This document shows, piece by piece, positions 50,131 through 60,944 of a DNA stretch of 64,000 nt. Every line of letters starts with the position of its first letter. Position 1 is the stretch's first letter. The DNA comes from Malurus cyaneus samueli (taxonomy: Eukaryota > Chordata > Aves > Passeriformes > Maluridae): NCBI GenBank assembly GCA_009741485.1, contig CM019218.1, positions 51,112,754 to 51,176,753 of the forward strand. Direction: 5' to 3'. Below the pieces are notes generated by a model. The model was not told where the DNA came from. It saw only the letters and a program-made list of their open reading frames with translations, and did no database searches. The position numbers were made by a program, and so were the translations under genes.

Positions 50131-52303
50131 ATGGGCAGTGCCAGCCCCGGGCTGACCGCTCTGCCCCCCGGCCGCCTCGCCTGGCCGGACCCCGCGCTGC
50201 TGCCGCCCCCGCGGGACCCCGACCCCCGCGGCTGGGGCTGTCCGGAGAGCCCCAGCCCCCCCGGTACTCCCGAGCAGCCCCTGCCACCCTTCTGCCTGCA
50301 CTACTTCGACATGCTCTACCCCGAGGACACGGCCTGGGCCACCAAGGGAGCCGGGGAGCCGGCCCACAGCAGCGCCCAGGGCGGGCGGGAGGAGGCGAGG
50401 AAGGAACCGGAGCAATGCCCCATCATCGACAGCCAGGGCTTGGGGCTGGGGCCCGAGGGCGACCTGCAGGGCAGCCTGCACCTGGAGGAGCACTCGCTGG
50501 AGCAGGTGCAGAGCATGGTGGTGGGCGAGGTGCTCAAGGACATCGAGACAGCCTGCAAACTGCTCAACATCGCCGCAGGTGCGGGGGAGCCCCCGGGGTG
50601 TGGCCGGGGAGGGGTGCGCTGGCGTGGGAGCCGAAGCCACGCTGATTTTGGGGGGCTGAAGCCACTTATGGGGTCTGGGGGAGCGTGGCTGCTCCACCAC
50701 GGGAGGAGAGATGGTTTCTGGGGGGCTGCAGACGCTTATGGGGTCGGGGGAGGAAAAAGGGATGGTTCCTGGGGGCTGAAACCACTTATGGGGTCTGGGG
50801 GAGTGCGGCTGCTCCCCGTGCGAGGAGAGGATGGTTCCTGAGGGGATGCAGATGCTTATGGGGTCTGGAGGAGCGCGGCTGCTCCACCATGGGAGGAGGA
50901 AATGGTTCCTGAGGGGATGCAGACGCTTATGGGGTCTGGAGGAGCGCGGCTGCTCCACCATGGGAGGAGGAAATGGTTCCTGAGGGGATGCAGACGCTTA
51001 TGGGGTCGGGGGGGAGGGCGCGGCTGCTCCCCGTGGGAATAGGGGATGGTTCCTGGGGGCTGCAGCCGTTTGTGAGGGTCTGGGGGAGCGCGGCTGCTCC
51101 ACCGTGGGAGGAGGGGGTGGCTCCTGGCCGGTCACACTGACCCCCTCCGCCCCCAGACCCCACGGACTGGAGCCCCGGGAACGTGCAGAAGTGGATCCTG
51201 TGGACGGAGCACCAGTACCGGCTGCCGCAGATCGGGAAATCCTTCCAGGAGCTGTCGGGGAAGGACCTGTGCGCCATGTCCGAGGAGCAGTTCTGCCAGC
51301 GCTCGCCCGGCTGCGGCGACATCCTGCACGCCCACCTGGACATCTGGAAGTCTGGTGGGTGCCCGGGCCGGAGGGAGCTGGGGAGGGTGGGCGATGCCGT
51401 CCGGCAGGTTCAGCCCCCCCTGATCCCCCGCTCCTCCTTTCCAGCCGCCTGGATGAAGGAGAAGGCTGCCCCTGGAGATGTCAGATACTGCGGTGAGTTT
51501 TGTGGGGGCTCAGCTCCGCTGCCCCCACTCCCGCCTCGGGCAGGTCCGGGGCGCTGGAGGGATAATTAATTGCAATTATCCGGCGCACTGGAGCAGCACC
51601 GCTGTGGGATCTGTGTGATTTCGCTCGCTCTGCCCCAGGGCTCTCTGCAAGGTGCAGCGAAGGGGAAATGGCCACGAGTTCCTCAGTGGCCCCGTCCCAC
51701 ACCCCCTGCACCCTTGCGGGCTGCGCAAGGGCTGGACCGAGCCGCTCTCCCTGTTCCAAGGAAGGAGAAGGCAAAGCTTCCAGCCCCAGCGCCTGCGCTC
51801 AGCCAGCTGCTCCTCGATGGGGACTCGTGCTGGTGCCCAGGACGGTGCAGAGCAGCGAGATTTGTCCCCTCCCTCTCTCACCCGTCCCTTCCCGTGGCAG
51901 GAGGTGACACCAGCTGGGCTGACAGCGAGGTGGACTCGTCCTGCGCCGGCCAACCCATCCACCTCTGGCAGTTCCTCAAGGAGCTGCTGCTGAAACCCCA
52001 CAACTACGGCCGCTTCATCCGCTGGCTCAACAAGGACAAAGGTGGGCGGGGGAGCTCCGGGTGGGCGGGGGGGCTGGGGGAGGGCAGGACAAGCAGTAAC
52101 CCCCAGTGCTCCGCTCTCCTGCCAGGCATCTTCAAGATCGAGGACTCGGCGCAGGTGGCGCGGCTGTGGGGCATCCGCAAGAACCGCCCGCCATGAACTA
52201 CGACAAACTGAGCCGCTCCATCCGGCAGTACTACAAGAAAGGGATCATCCGCAAACCCGACATCTCCCAGCGCCTCGTCTACCAGTTCGTGCACCCGGTG
52301 TGA
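50131..52303 (+). CDS. SPDEF: SPDEF copy 1, ETS transcription factor, frameshifted in last exon
   Basis: Coding exons 50131-50578, 51157-51354, 51445-51492, 51901-52041 and 52126-52303. Expected length is about 337 residues (human 335). It starts MGSASPGL. Exon 2 includes FDMLYPED and the run before the Pointed domain. Exons 3-4 encode the Pointed domain (DWSPGNVQKWILWTEHQY). Exons 5-6 encode the ETS domain (IHLWQFLKELLLKP, MNYDKLSRSIRQYYKKG), ending VYQFVHPV. SPDEF is a nuclear ETS factor of secretory epithelium (goblet cell, airway, prostate) that prefers GGAT cores. The N-terminal exon is intact here. In the last exon one G is missing at about 52190, so the frame runs KNRPP then TGA (52194-52196), cutting off the DNA-recognition helix. 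The second copy has the G. I take the break as a sequencing error. Confidence 0.95.
50652..51127. repeat. 70 bp tandem repeat in SPDEF intron, copy 1
   Basis: About seven units of 50-75 bp sharing cttatggggtctgg, ggagcgcggctgctcc and aatggttcctga. The ggagc/gctcc arms form a short hairpin in most units. It fills most of the intron 50579-51156. Confidence 0.92.
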
Positions 52304-52995
52304 GGGGCGGGGCAGGACCGGCTGAGCCGGGAGGGGGGGAACTTCGCCGCCTCCCTCGGCCACAGAGACCCTGCAAAGGACCTGGGCTGGGTGCGAGGCT
52401 GCCCCTGCCAGGACCTGCTGGCAACGGTGGGCATGATGGCCGGGCTTGTCCCCCTTCCTCTCCTCCCTCCTGGGTTCTGGCTGCAGGTGGCTTCACCCCA
52501 GCCACTGTTCAGGGAGGACAAAGCTGAGGACAAAGGCATGAGCCGGGACTATGGCACCCCCAGGGACAAGGACAACCCCCGGGACAGGGACACACACTGC
52601 TGCTCATGGTGGCACCCGTGCTGACCTGTCCCAACTCCTGTGGGAGCAGCCTGGCACCACCCAAGGATGCTGTGCCCCGGGCACCCTTTGGGACAGCTGC
52701 ATTCCTCCTTTGTTTTTCACTCCAAGACACACTCGGCTTCTCCTCTCCGCAAGGATTTGGGGCTGAGAGCAGGAGTTTTGCCAAAAGATCAACTGTAAAT
52801 GTGGGTGTGGGGCTGTGCACACTTGGGGTCCCCAACTGGGTCCCCTATCCTTGTGCATGGGGCCACCAGAGTCCTCCTAAGAGCCAGGTTCCGTGCCCTG
52901 GCACAGAGCTCTTCCTTGATTCAGATTTCACTCGGACTGCACTGATTCGGAGTTTGGGGAAATGGAGGTGGCAGCTTTGCCATTTCCCTCTGGAC

Positions 52996-53001
52996 AATAA
53001 A
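52996..53001 (+). terminator. SPDEF: SPDEF poly(A) signal AATAAA, copy 1
   Basis: AATAAA about 690 nt past the SPDEF stop codon, in tggacaataaaccc. It is the first canonical signal on the plus strand and is identical in copy 2. Confidence 0.8.
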
Positions 53002-53104
53002 CCCAGAGCGTGATCCACCGAGGCTGGACTGGGGCAGAGAGCTGGGAATTGCTTCACCTGCTCGTTGCACCACAGTCAGAGTTGCATGGCAATGTTGATC
53101 TTTT

Positions 53105-54941
53105 ATATTATAGGTTTTTTTATTTGTTTATTGCTTTTTGGTTTTGGCTGGCGACGAGTTGTGGTTTAGGTTCAAATGTTGAGGGGTGGCCCGGCCTCCC
53201 AGGGATGTTCTGTGGGAGCTTAAAAGGAAAAACACCTGGTTCTTGGTCTTTTGAATTTTTTTTCCTTAAAAAAGCTGCCTGTGCCAGTTCCTGCCTTTTC
53301 GTTCTGTTCCTCCGGCCAGCCCTGCTCACATCCCAGCTGGAGGGATGGAGGGTGGCGAGGAGCAGGGGAAGGAGGAAAACTGCCTTGGCCTTGGAAAAGG
53401 GATGGAAAACAAAAATGGGGAAAACAATGGAAAAAAGCAAAACGTGTCTTGTGATTTGCTGTGTGCGCCCGACGCAGCCGGTGCGGGGGCAGCGGGAGGA
53501 GGGGCGGGGGTGCCCCAGATCTCGTGTCCCCCTCACAGCTCCTCTGGCAGGGTGGGGAGGGCAGGAGGTGACACCAACTGCTGTGGCAGGGCTTTTGCAG
53601 GGTCAGGGGAGTGCTGGCTCAGGGCTGGTGCTGGGAATGGCCCCAAAACCTGCGTGACCTCCAGCCCACCCCAAAAGCTTTGGGGCTGCCCAAAGCCTTG
53701 TCCGGCAGTGGCACAGGTGTCCCCAAAGGCAGGGGCTGTTCCCTCCTCCCCCAGCCCCCAGCAGTGCATCAGAGCCCCCCATCCCACCGCACCCCAAAAC
53801 CTTGGGGTGGGGCTGTCGCTACCCGGGGGTGAGACAGACGCACAGCAAAGGAGACCCCAGAGCCAAGGACGCTGACAGAGCTCGGTTATTTTCTCTTGCT
53901 GCTTTTTGTTGTTGTATCCACGGAAATACAATCACGAGAGATATATTATAATTATTATATATATCTTAAATTACACAATCAATTACAAAAACGGGGTGCA
54001 TTGCTGAACAAGGTGGTCGGTTGGGTCTTTTCTGATTTGTGGGTTGTTTTTTTTTTTTTTCCGGTGCCTGGCAGGGGCCGGGCGGCTCCCGCCCACCGTC
54101 CCAGCACACGGTGCTTCCCTGCATCCGCGAGGATCCTGGGCCAAAAAATTCACGAACCAACAGAGGGGCAGGAGAGGAGCGGGAGGAGCGTGCGGGAAGC
54201 CGATGGCGTTGATGCTGCTAAGGGTGATGGTATGAGAAGAAATGAGAGATGATCTGTAGGAAGAGCTCGGAGGGCAAATGCACCCGAGGCGGGGGCTGGG
54301 GGTGGGGTGGCCGTGCTGGGTGGCAGCAGCCGCGGGAGATGCAGAGCCGGGGGGAGGAGGGGTAGAGCTCCTTGGGGACAAGCAAAGGGCAAAGCCTGCG
54401 GCCATTCCCCTGCCTTGGCGTGTCTTGCTCTCGGCTGTCTTCGCTGCTCTGCCTGGGCTGGGTATCCTGAGCCGCCCTCCTCCTCCTCCTCCTCCTCCTG
54501 CAGCTCTGCGCGCCTGCAAGGTGTGGACGATGCTCATCCCCCGTCCCTTGCTCTGCTCCCGCCTCTCTTGAGGAAGGGGCAGATGGGGACCGTCCCTCGC
54601 AGTGCCCGAGGCGGTCCCCGCTGCCCCAGGCTGGGTGTGAAGGTTCTTCCAGCAGCGCTGGGCTGTGCCGGGTCCTTCTCCGGACAGCGCTGGACTTTAG
54701 GGCCACCCGGCCCGGATCTGGTGTGCGTTGGATGTCTGCCCACACGAAGGGCGATGCTGCCTAGCACAGCCGGGCACCAGCTCGGGAGCCGATCGCCCTG
54801 GGAGGAGGAGGAGGAGGAGGAGGAAGCGAGAGGATGCCATAAGCTCCACGGCGGGGCCGGTCCCACCTCACCTGGGCATCTCAAGGATGGCCGCGGGCTG
54901 AGGGGGCTTCGTCCGTCTCAGGTGGGAGATGAACTGGGCAG
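53105..54941 (-). other. PACSIN1: PACSIN1 3'UTR-like region, copy 1 (detached)
   Basis: Minus-strand sequence matching 60917-62794, which in the second copy lies directly downstream of the PACSIN1 coding end. Two AATAAA motifs (minus; 53127-53132 and 53119-53124) mark a candidate end about 100 bp from the SPDEF poly(A) site. It contains an AT microsatellite near 53938-53968 and (TCC)n and (GGA)n runs at 54476-54499 and 54800-54824. Large open frames on either strand differ between copies and are not genes. Confidence 0.5.
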
Positions 54942-55625
54942 GACTGAGTAAGCGCTGCTTGTTTGTTCAGGTAAATAAGGAAGGAATTGATATAATGGGC
55001 GAAGGAGGCTCTGGCTGAGCCCTGACACTGCCGGCGTCCCCTCGCTCAGCCGCCGCTGCCTTCATCCCTCCGCTGCCCCCGGAGCCCTCGGGGTGCCCCG
55101 TTCTCCCCGCTTCCCGTCCCTTCCGGTGCCCACCGGGGCCGATGGTGCGGGCGCGGAGCGGGCGCTGAGCGGGCGCGGTGCTGCCGGCCGCGCTCCCCGC
55201 CGGGGCTGGGACAGCCCGCCCGGGGCCATGTCCCCCGCAGCCACCGCGCCGAGCGCCACCGGGACGGCTCTTCCCAGCCTGCGCTGGCACCCATGCGGAT
55301 TCTGAGCCCGCAAACCCTCGAGGTAAGGCCCCCGCGCTGCCGCGACCCCCGGTTCCACCAGCGCCCACCCAGCCCAACATCCCTCCCTCCAGGGAGTCCC
55401 ACTTTCGGCGCTAATTTGGGGTGGACTCGGTGTTGTCCCATGTCAGCATCCCATCCCGCAGCTCCCTGCACCTTCAGGTGTCATTAGGGCTAAACAGGGA
55501 GAGGTCATCCCTCGGCACGAAATTCCTGGAATTTCTCTGGACGGTGTCACCCAAAATGAAACAGGGTTTGCTGGTTTTGTGTCTTTGCAATCCCCTCCTG
55601 CTCCACAAGGAATCTCTCTCATATT
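54942..55625 (+). promoter_or_regulatory. SPDEF: Segment u2: CpG island, candidate SPDEF promoter and first exon
   Basis: Unique 0.68 kb between block B copies. It begins AT-rich (gatataatggg near 54989), then becomes a CpG island at about 55020-55320. A strong donor, ctcgag|gtaagg, sits at 55322/55323. This fits a non-coding first exon of SPDEF, whose first coding exon has an acceptor but no visible upstream exon. A 25-codon upstream open frame (ATG at 55228, stop at 55303-55305) and another ATG at 55293 lie in it. If spliced to the coding exon, the latter frame meets a stop before the SPDEF ATG. Assignment to SPDEF is inference. Confidence 0.5.
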
Positions 55626-57963
55626 GCGTTCCACCCATGCTGGTGCCCGTGTCGCAGCCCGAGCTGGGATGGGCTGCATTTCAGGACAGCTCGGGGTGAC
55701 ACGGGGGTGCTTAGCCCTGTCCTCATCGCCCTGGGGTTGGGTCCCCGCAGGGCCGTGGAGCTGAGCCATGACCCAGCCCCACTCACAGCCCCGGGTTTGA
55801 GCTGGCTCCGTGCCCTGGAAGTGCAGGAGCCCCATCCCAATCCCATCACCCCATTCCCGTCTCTCCACCCCATCCCAGCCCCGTGGAGCCAGAAGTGCCC
55901 GCGGAGCAGCAGCGGCGGAGCCTCTGCCAAGGCTGATGCAATGACCAGCTCAGCCTGGCTCAGCTCGGGCGGGGAACGGGAAGGGTTTGGGGTACGGCCA
56001 TATGGGCCAGCGCACCCGGGGCTGCCTCTCTGGCTCTTCTTTCCCATGGAAATTCAAAAAGGGATCGGGAAAGAGAGGGAAAAGGCGACCTAAAGCGGCT
56101 TCTCAGTGCAAACAGGTCCCACCCAGCCCGGCCGCCTGTGTGCCAGAGCGGGAGAAAGTCAAACAGCGGCCCCCGCCCTGAGAGTACAGCGCCCTTGACG
56201 GGGCTCAGCTCAGGCTTTTGGGGACATTTCCCGAGGGATTGGGTCCTTCTGGTCCCGGTTGGGAGCAGGGGAACAGGATGAGGGTGGGGATGGGGCTGGG
56301 GCCATCCATCCTGCAGCGTTCCCGATGGTTCCATCGCTCTGCTCCTCCATGTGTGAGGATGCACCGTGACCCCAGAGCATCCCAGAGGCGTCAGGGACGA
56401 GGCCCCCGTCCCCTGCCAGACATTCCCACCGTGCAGCAGGAGCTGCACAAGCTGTTACCGCTTCCCTTTTGTGCCGGGAGCAGCGTGAGGCTGGATTTAG
56501 GGCTGATCTCCTAAAGCTCTTCTTTTAATCCCGAGCAAATCAAGGAGAGGTTTGGAAGCAGGCACCATCTCTCGGGGAAACTGATGGGATGGTGGGGGCA
56601 GCTCAGTGGTTTGGGGACCTTCTTTTCTCTCTTCTTCCTCGCTACAGTGCCACCAAAACCACTCAGGGATGTGAACCCACAATCCTCCCCTGGTCCCCAC
56701 GGGCTCAGGCTGTCATGGGTGCTATTTAGGTGTCCATGGTTCCTCGATGGTTTTTCTGAGGTTTTTTTTGGCTTTTCCAAGGGTGAAGCAATGAGCAGAG
56801 CTTTCCCCTGGTGCAGCCAATGCAGAATTTCAAAATCCATATTCCTGGGAGCACTAAATCCTCAGGAGCTGCATTGATTTCCCCCTGAGCACAGGACACA
56901 GGGCTGGGTCCCCAGTGTCCCTCTCACTGACCACCCCTGTGCCTGGGGACTGTGCTCTGCCTGGAGGAACCCTGCAGAATCTTCCCCTCTTAAGTTTTTT
57001 AAAGCCTTTTTCCCCCCAGCTGGGATCTGGAGCAACAGGACACCCCCTTTTCCTGGCCACTGCCCCCATTCCCCTTCAGGGCTGCCAGGTGTCCTGAGGG
57101 GATTCAACATTTCCCATTGTTAAAACTTCTTTATCTGCTTCTAAACCACCAGTTTGGGACATCTCTACATTTTCTTCTTGTGAAATGTGATGGCCGAGGA
57201 GCTGGGCAATGCCCTGGCCGTGCCCATTAGCAGCTTCTCCCTGGCAGGGTCTTCCCCTTCCCAAAGCCTCAGAACGGTTTTTGGGGAGGTTTCCCCACAG
57301 ATGGAGCCATTCCCTGGAGTTACCATGGAAATCCAGCAGGTTCATCCTCTTCTCCATGGCCTCCAGAACTGCCTGAGCACAGAGACAGACAGGCACAGGC
57401 TGTTTTGGGGTGGTTTTTCCTTCAAGAGAGTTGAGGGTGATTGCAATTTATTCCTGTCTGTCAGGGAAAGTTCTCATCCGGCTCTGGCAACACAGCGACC
57501 GAGGGTTCAGTCTGCAGTGGGAAATTGGGCTGAGGGCTGTGCTGGGCAGGGGCACCCTTGGTGGAAGCAGCAGAGGATGTTTTTCGGATGTTTCTGTGCC
57601 TCATCACCCCAGGGCTGTCCTGAGCCCACCCAGTGTTCTCCAGTGCTTCCCACCGGGACTGAGCTGCTGCAACCCAGGGAGACTCTAAACACCCCGACCC
57701 CAAACACCCCAGACCCCAAACACCCCGACCCTAAACAGGGGCCCGATCCGCTCATCTCCTGAGTCCTTCTCTCCGCCGGCCGCTCTGCTGGTCCTCCCAA
57801 ACCGGGGCCAGCCCCCTCAGCCATGGCTGACCCCGCACTCATCGGAGCTCTCGGGCCCCGTGGGCTCTTTGGAGGGTTTTTTTGCCCTAACAGGCTTAGT
57901 TCCTCCTTTGTGTGGAGGCAGCAGGGCGCCGGGCGACTCTCCTCCCTCTCCTCTCCTGTCCAG
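55626..57963 (+). other. SPDEF: Upstream / first-intron region of SPDEF, copy 2
   Basis: Counterpart of 47775-50104. It ends in the same pyrimidine tract and cag (57961-57963). With u2 on its left, it would form SPDEF intron 1 of about 2.6 kb. No coding exon is recognised. Confidence 0.5.
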
Positions 57964-57988
57964 TTTGGAGCCGGCGTTGAGCGGAGGG

Positions 57989-60111
57989 ATGGCAGTGCCG
58001 CCCGGGCTGACCGCTCTGCCCCCGCCGCTCGCCTGGCCGGACCCCGCGCTGCTGCCGCCCCGCGGACCCCGACCCCGCGGCTGGGCTGTCCGGAGAGCCC
58101 AGCCCCCCGATCCGAGCAGCCCCTGCCACCCTTCTGCCTGCACACTACACATGCTCTACCCCGAGGACACGGCCTGGGCCACCAAGGGAGCCGGGGAGCC
58201 GCCCACAGCAGCGCCCAGGGCGGGCGGGAGGAGGCGAGAAGGAACCGGAGCAATGCCCCATCATCGACAGCCAGGGCTTGGGGCTGGGCCCGAGGGCGAC
58301 CTGCAGGGCAGCCTGCACCTGGAGGAGCACTCGCTGGAGCAGGTGCAGAGCATGGTGGTGGGCGAGGTGCTCAAGGACATCGAGACAGCCTGCAAACTGC
58401 TCAACATCGCCGCAGGTGCGGGGGAGCCCCCGGGGTGTGGCCGGGGAGGGGTGCGCTGGCGTGGGAGCCGAAGCCACGCTGATTTTGGGGGGCTGAAGCC
58501 ACTTATGGGGTCTGGGGAGCGTGGCTGCTCCACCACGGGAGGAGAGATGGTTTCTGGGGGGCTGCAGACGCTTATGGGGTCGGGGGAGGAAAAAGGGATG
58601 TTCCTGGGGGCTGAAACCACTTATGGGGTCTGGGGAGTGCGGCTGCTCCCCGTGCGAGGAGAGATGGTTCCTGAGGGGATGCAGATGCTTATGGGGTCTG
58701 GAGGAGCGCGGCTGCTCCACCATGGGAGGAGGAAATGGTTCCTGAGGGGATGCAGACGCTTATGGGGTCTGGAGGAGCGCGGCTGCTCCACCATGGGAGG
58801 AGGAAATGGTTCCTGAGGGGATGCAGACGCTTATGGGGTCGGGGGGGAGGGCGCGGCTGCTCCCGTGGGAATAGGGGATGGTTCCTGGGGGCTGCAGCCG
58901 TTTGTGAGGGTCTGGGGGAGCGCGGCTGCTCCACCGTGGGAGGAGGGGGTGGCTCCTGGCCGGTCACACTGACCCCCTCCGCCCCCAGACCCCACGGACT
59001 GGAGCCCCGGGAACGTGCAGAAGTGGATCCTGTGGACGGAGCACCAGTACCGGCTGCCGCAGATCGGGAAATCCTTCCAGGAGCTGTCGGGGAAGGACCT
59101 GTGCGCCATGTCCGAGGAGCAGTTCTGCCAGCGCTCGCCCGGCTGCGGCGACATCCTGCACGCCCACCTGGACATCTGGAAGTCTGGTGGGTGCCCGGGG
59201 CCGGGAGGGAGCTGGGGAGGGTGGGCGATGCCGTCCGGCAGGTTCAGCCCCCCCTGATCCCCCGCTCCTCCTTTCCAGCCGCCTGGATGAAGGAGAAGGC
59301 TGCCCCTGGAGATGTCAGATACTGCGGTGAGTTTTGTGGGGGCTCAGCTCCGCTGCCCCCACTCCCGCCTCGGGCAGGTCCGGGGCGCTGGAGGGATAAT
59401 TAATTGCAATTATCCGGCGCACTGGAGCAGCACCGCTGTGGGATCTGTGTGATTTCGCTCGCTCTGCCCCAGGGCTCTCTGCAAGGTGCAGCGAAGGGGA
59501 AATGGCCACGAGTTCCTCAGTGGCCCCGTCCCACACCCCCTGCACCCTTGCGGGCTGCGCAAGGGCTGGACCGAGCCGCTCTCCCTGTTCCAAGGAAGGA
59601 GAAGGCAAAGCTTCCAGCCCCAGCGCCTGCGCTCAGCCAGCTGCTCCTCGATGGGGACTCGTGCTGGTGCCCAGGACGGTGCAGAGCAGCGAGATTTGTC
59701 CCCTCCCTCTCTCACCCGTCCCTTCCCGTGGCAGGAGGTGACACCAGCTGGGCTGACAGCGAGGTGGACTCGTCCTGCGCCGGCCAACCCATCCACCTCT
59801 GGCAGTTCCTCAAGGAGCTGCTGCTGAAACCCCACAACTACGGCCGCTTCATCCGCTGGCTCAACAAGGACAAAGGTGGGCGGGGGGAGCGCAGGACAAG
59901 CAGTAACCCCCAGTGCTCCGCTCTCCTGCCAGGCATCTTCAAGATCGAGGACTCGGCGCAGGTGGCGCGGCTGTGGGGCATCCGCAAGAACCGCCCGGCC
60001 ATGAACTACGACAAACTGAGCCGCTCCATCCGGCAGTACTACAAGAAAGGGATCATCCGCAAACCCGACATCTCCCAGCGCCTCGTCTACCAGTTCGTGC
60101 ACCCGGTGTGA
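57989..60111 (+). CDS. SPDEF: SPDEF copy 2, intact Pointed and ETS exons, corrupted first coding exon
   Basis: Coding exons 57989-58415, 58989-59186, 59279-59326, 59735-59875 and 59933-60111 (stop 60109-60111). The last four exons are intact and encode the Pointed domain and the complete ETS domain, including RPAMNYDKLSRSIRQYYKK and the end VYQFVHPV. The first coding exon is 21 bases shorter than in copy 1 through many small losses in G/C runs, so it drifts in and out of frame. It is in frame for the first 24 or so codons, out through the next stretch, in at MLYPEDTAWATKGAGEP, out again, and in from about PEGDLQGSLHLEEHS. The net length change is a multiple of three, so a gene finder would accept it and report a scrambled N-terminal region. 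This is the copy next to PACSIN1, and probably the true locus. Confidence 0.95.
58491..58958. repeat. 70 bp tandem repeat in SPDEF intron, copy 2
   Basis: Same seven-unit array as at 50652-51127, with small indels. It fills most of the intron 58416-58988. Confidence 0.92.
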
Positions 60112-60808
60112 GCGGCGGCAGGACCGGCTGAGCCCCGGGAGGGGCGGGGAACTTCGCCGCCTCCCTCGGCCACAGAGACCCTGCAAGGACCTGGCTGGGG
60201 TGCGAGGCTGCCCCTGCCAGGACCTGCTGGCAACGGTGGGCATGATGGCCGGGCTTGTCCCCCTTCCTCTCCTCCCTCCTGGGTTCTGGCTGCAGGTGGC
60301 TTCACCCCAGCCACTGTTCAGGGAGGACAAAGCTGAGGACAAAGGCATGAGCCGGGACTATGGCACCCCCAGGGACAAGGACAACCCCCGGGACAGGGAC
60401 ACACACTGCTGCTCATGGTGGCACCCGTGCTGACCTGTCCCAACTCCTGTGGGAGCAGCCTGGCACCACCCAAGGATGCTGTGCCCCGGGCACCCTTTGG
60501 GACAGCTGCATTCCTCCTTTGTTTTTCACTCCAAGACACACTCGGCTTCTCCTCTCCGCAAGGATTTGGGGCTGAGAGCAGGAGTTTTGCCAAAAGATCA
60601 ACTGTAAATGTGGGTGTGGGGCTGTGCACACTTGGGGTCCCCCAAACTGGGTCCCCTATCCTTGTGCATGGGGCCACCAGAGTCCTCCTAAGAGCCCAGG
60701 TTCCGTGCCCTGGCACAGAGCTCTTCCCTTGATTCAGATTTCACTCGGACTGCCTGATTCCGGAGTTTGGGGAAATGGAGGTGGCAGCTTTGCCATTTCC
60801 CTCTGGAC

Positions 60809-60814
60809 AATAAA
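60809..60814 (+). terminator. SPDEF: SPDEF poly(A) signal AATAAA, copy 2
   Basis: Same site as 52996-53001, about 700 nt after the SPDEF stop codon. Confidence 0.8.
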
Positions 60815-60930
60815 CCCAGAGCGTGATCCACCGAGGCTGGACTGGGGCAGAGAGCTGGGAATTGCTTCACCTGCTCGTTGCACCACAGTCAGAGTTGCAT
60901 GGCAATGTTGATCTTTTATATTATAGGTTT

Positions 60931-60944
60931 TTTATTTGTTTATT
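60931..60944 (-). terminator. PACSIN1: PACSIN1 candidate poly(A) signals (two AATAAA)
   Basis: Two minus-strand AATAAA motifs eight bases apart in a T-rich (plus-strand) tract, also present at 53119-53132 in block B copy 1. They are the first canonical minus-strand signals I see downstream of the PACSIN1 stop. Confidence 0.45.

Larger units (their letters stand above)
47775..54941 (+). repeat. Block B, copy 1 (7.17 kb duplicate with SPDEF)
   Basis: From gcgttccacccatgctgg to gatgaactgggcag, near-identical over its whole length to 55626-62794 (7167 against 7169 bp). It contains SPDEF copy 1 and the tail-to-tail PACSIN1 3' region. Differences are dominated by short indels in homopolymers, with scattered substitutions and one 25 bp-scale difference in SPDEF intron 5. 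Confidence 0.96.

Noticed and set aside
50131..60111. Two SPDEF paralogues from a real gene duplication
   Set aside because: Introns and flanks are as similar as exons, differences are homopolymer indels, and an N gap sits at the junction. This fits false duplication better.
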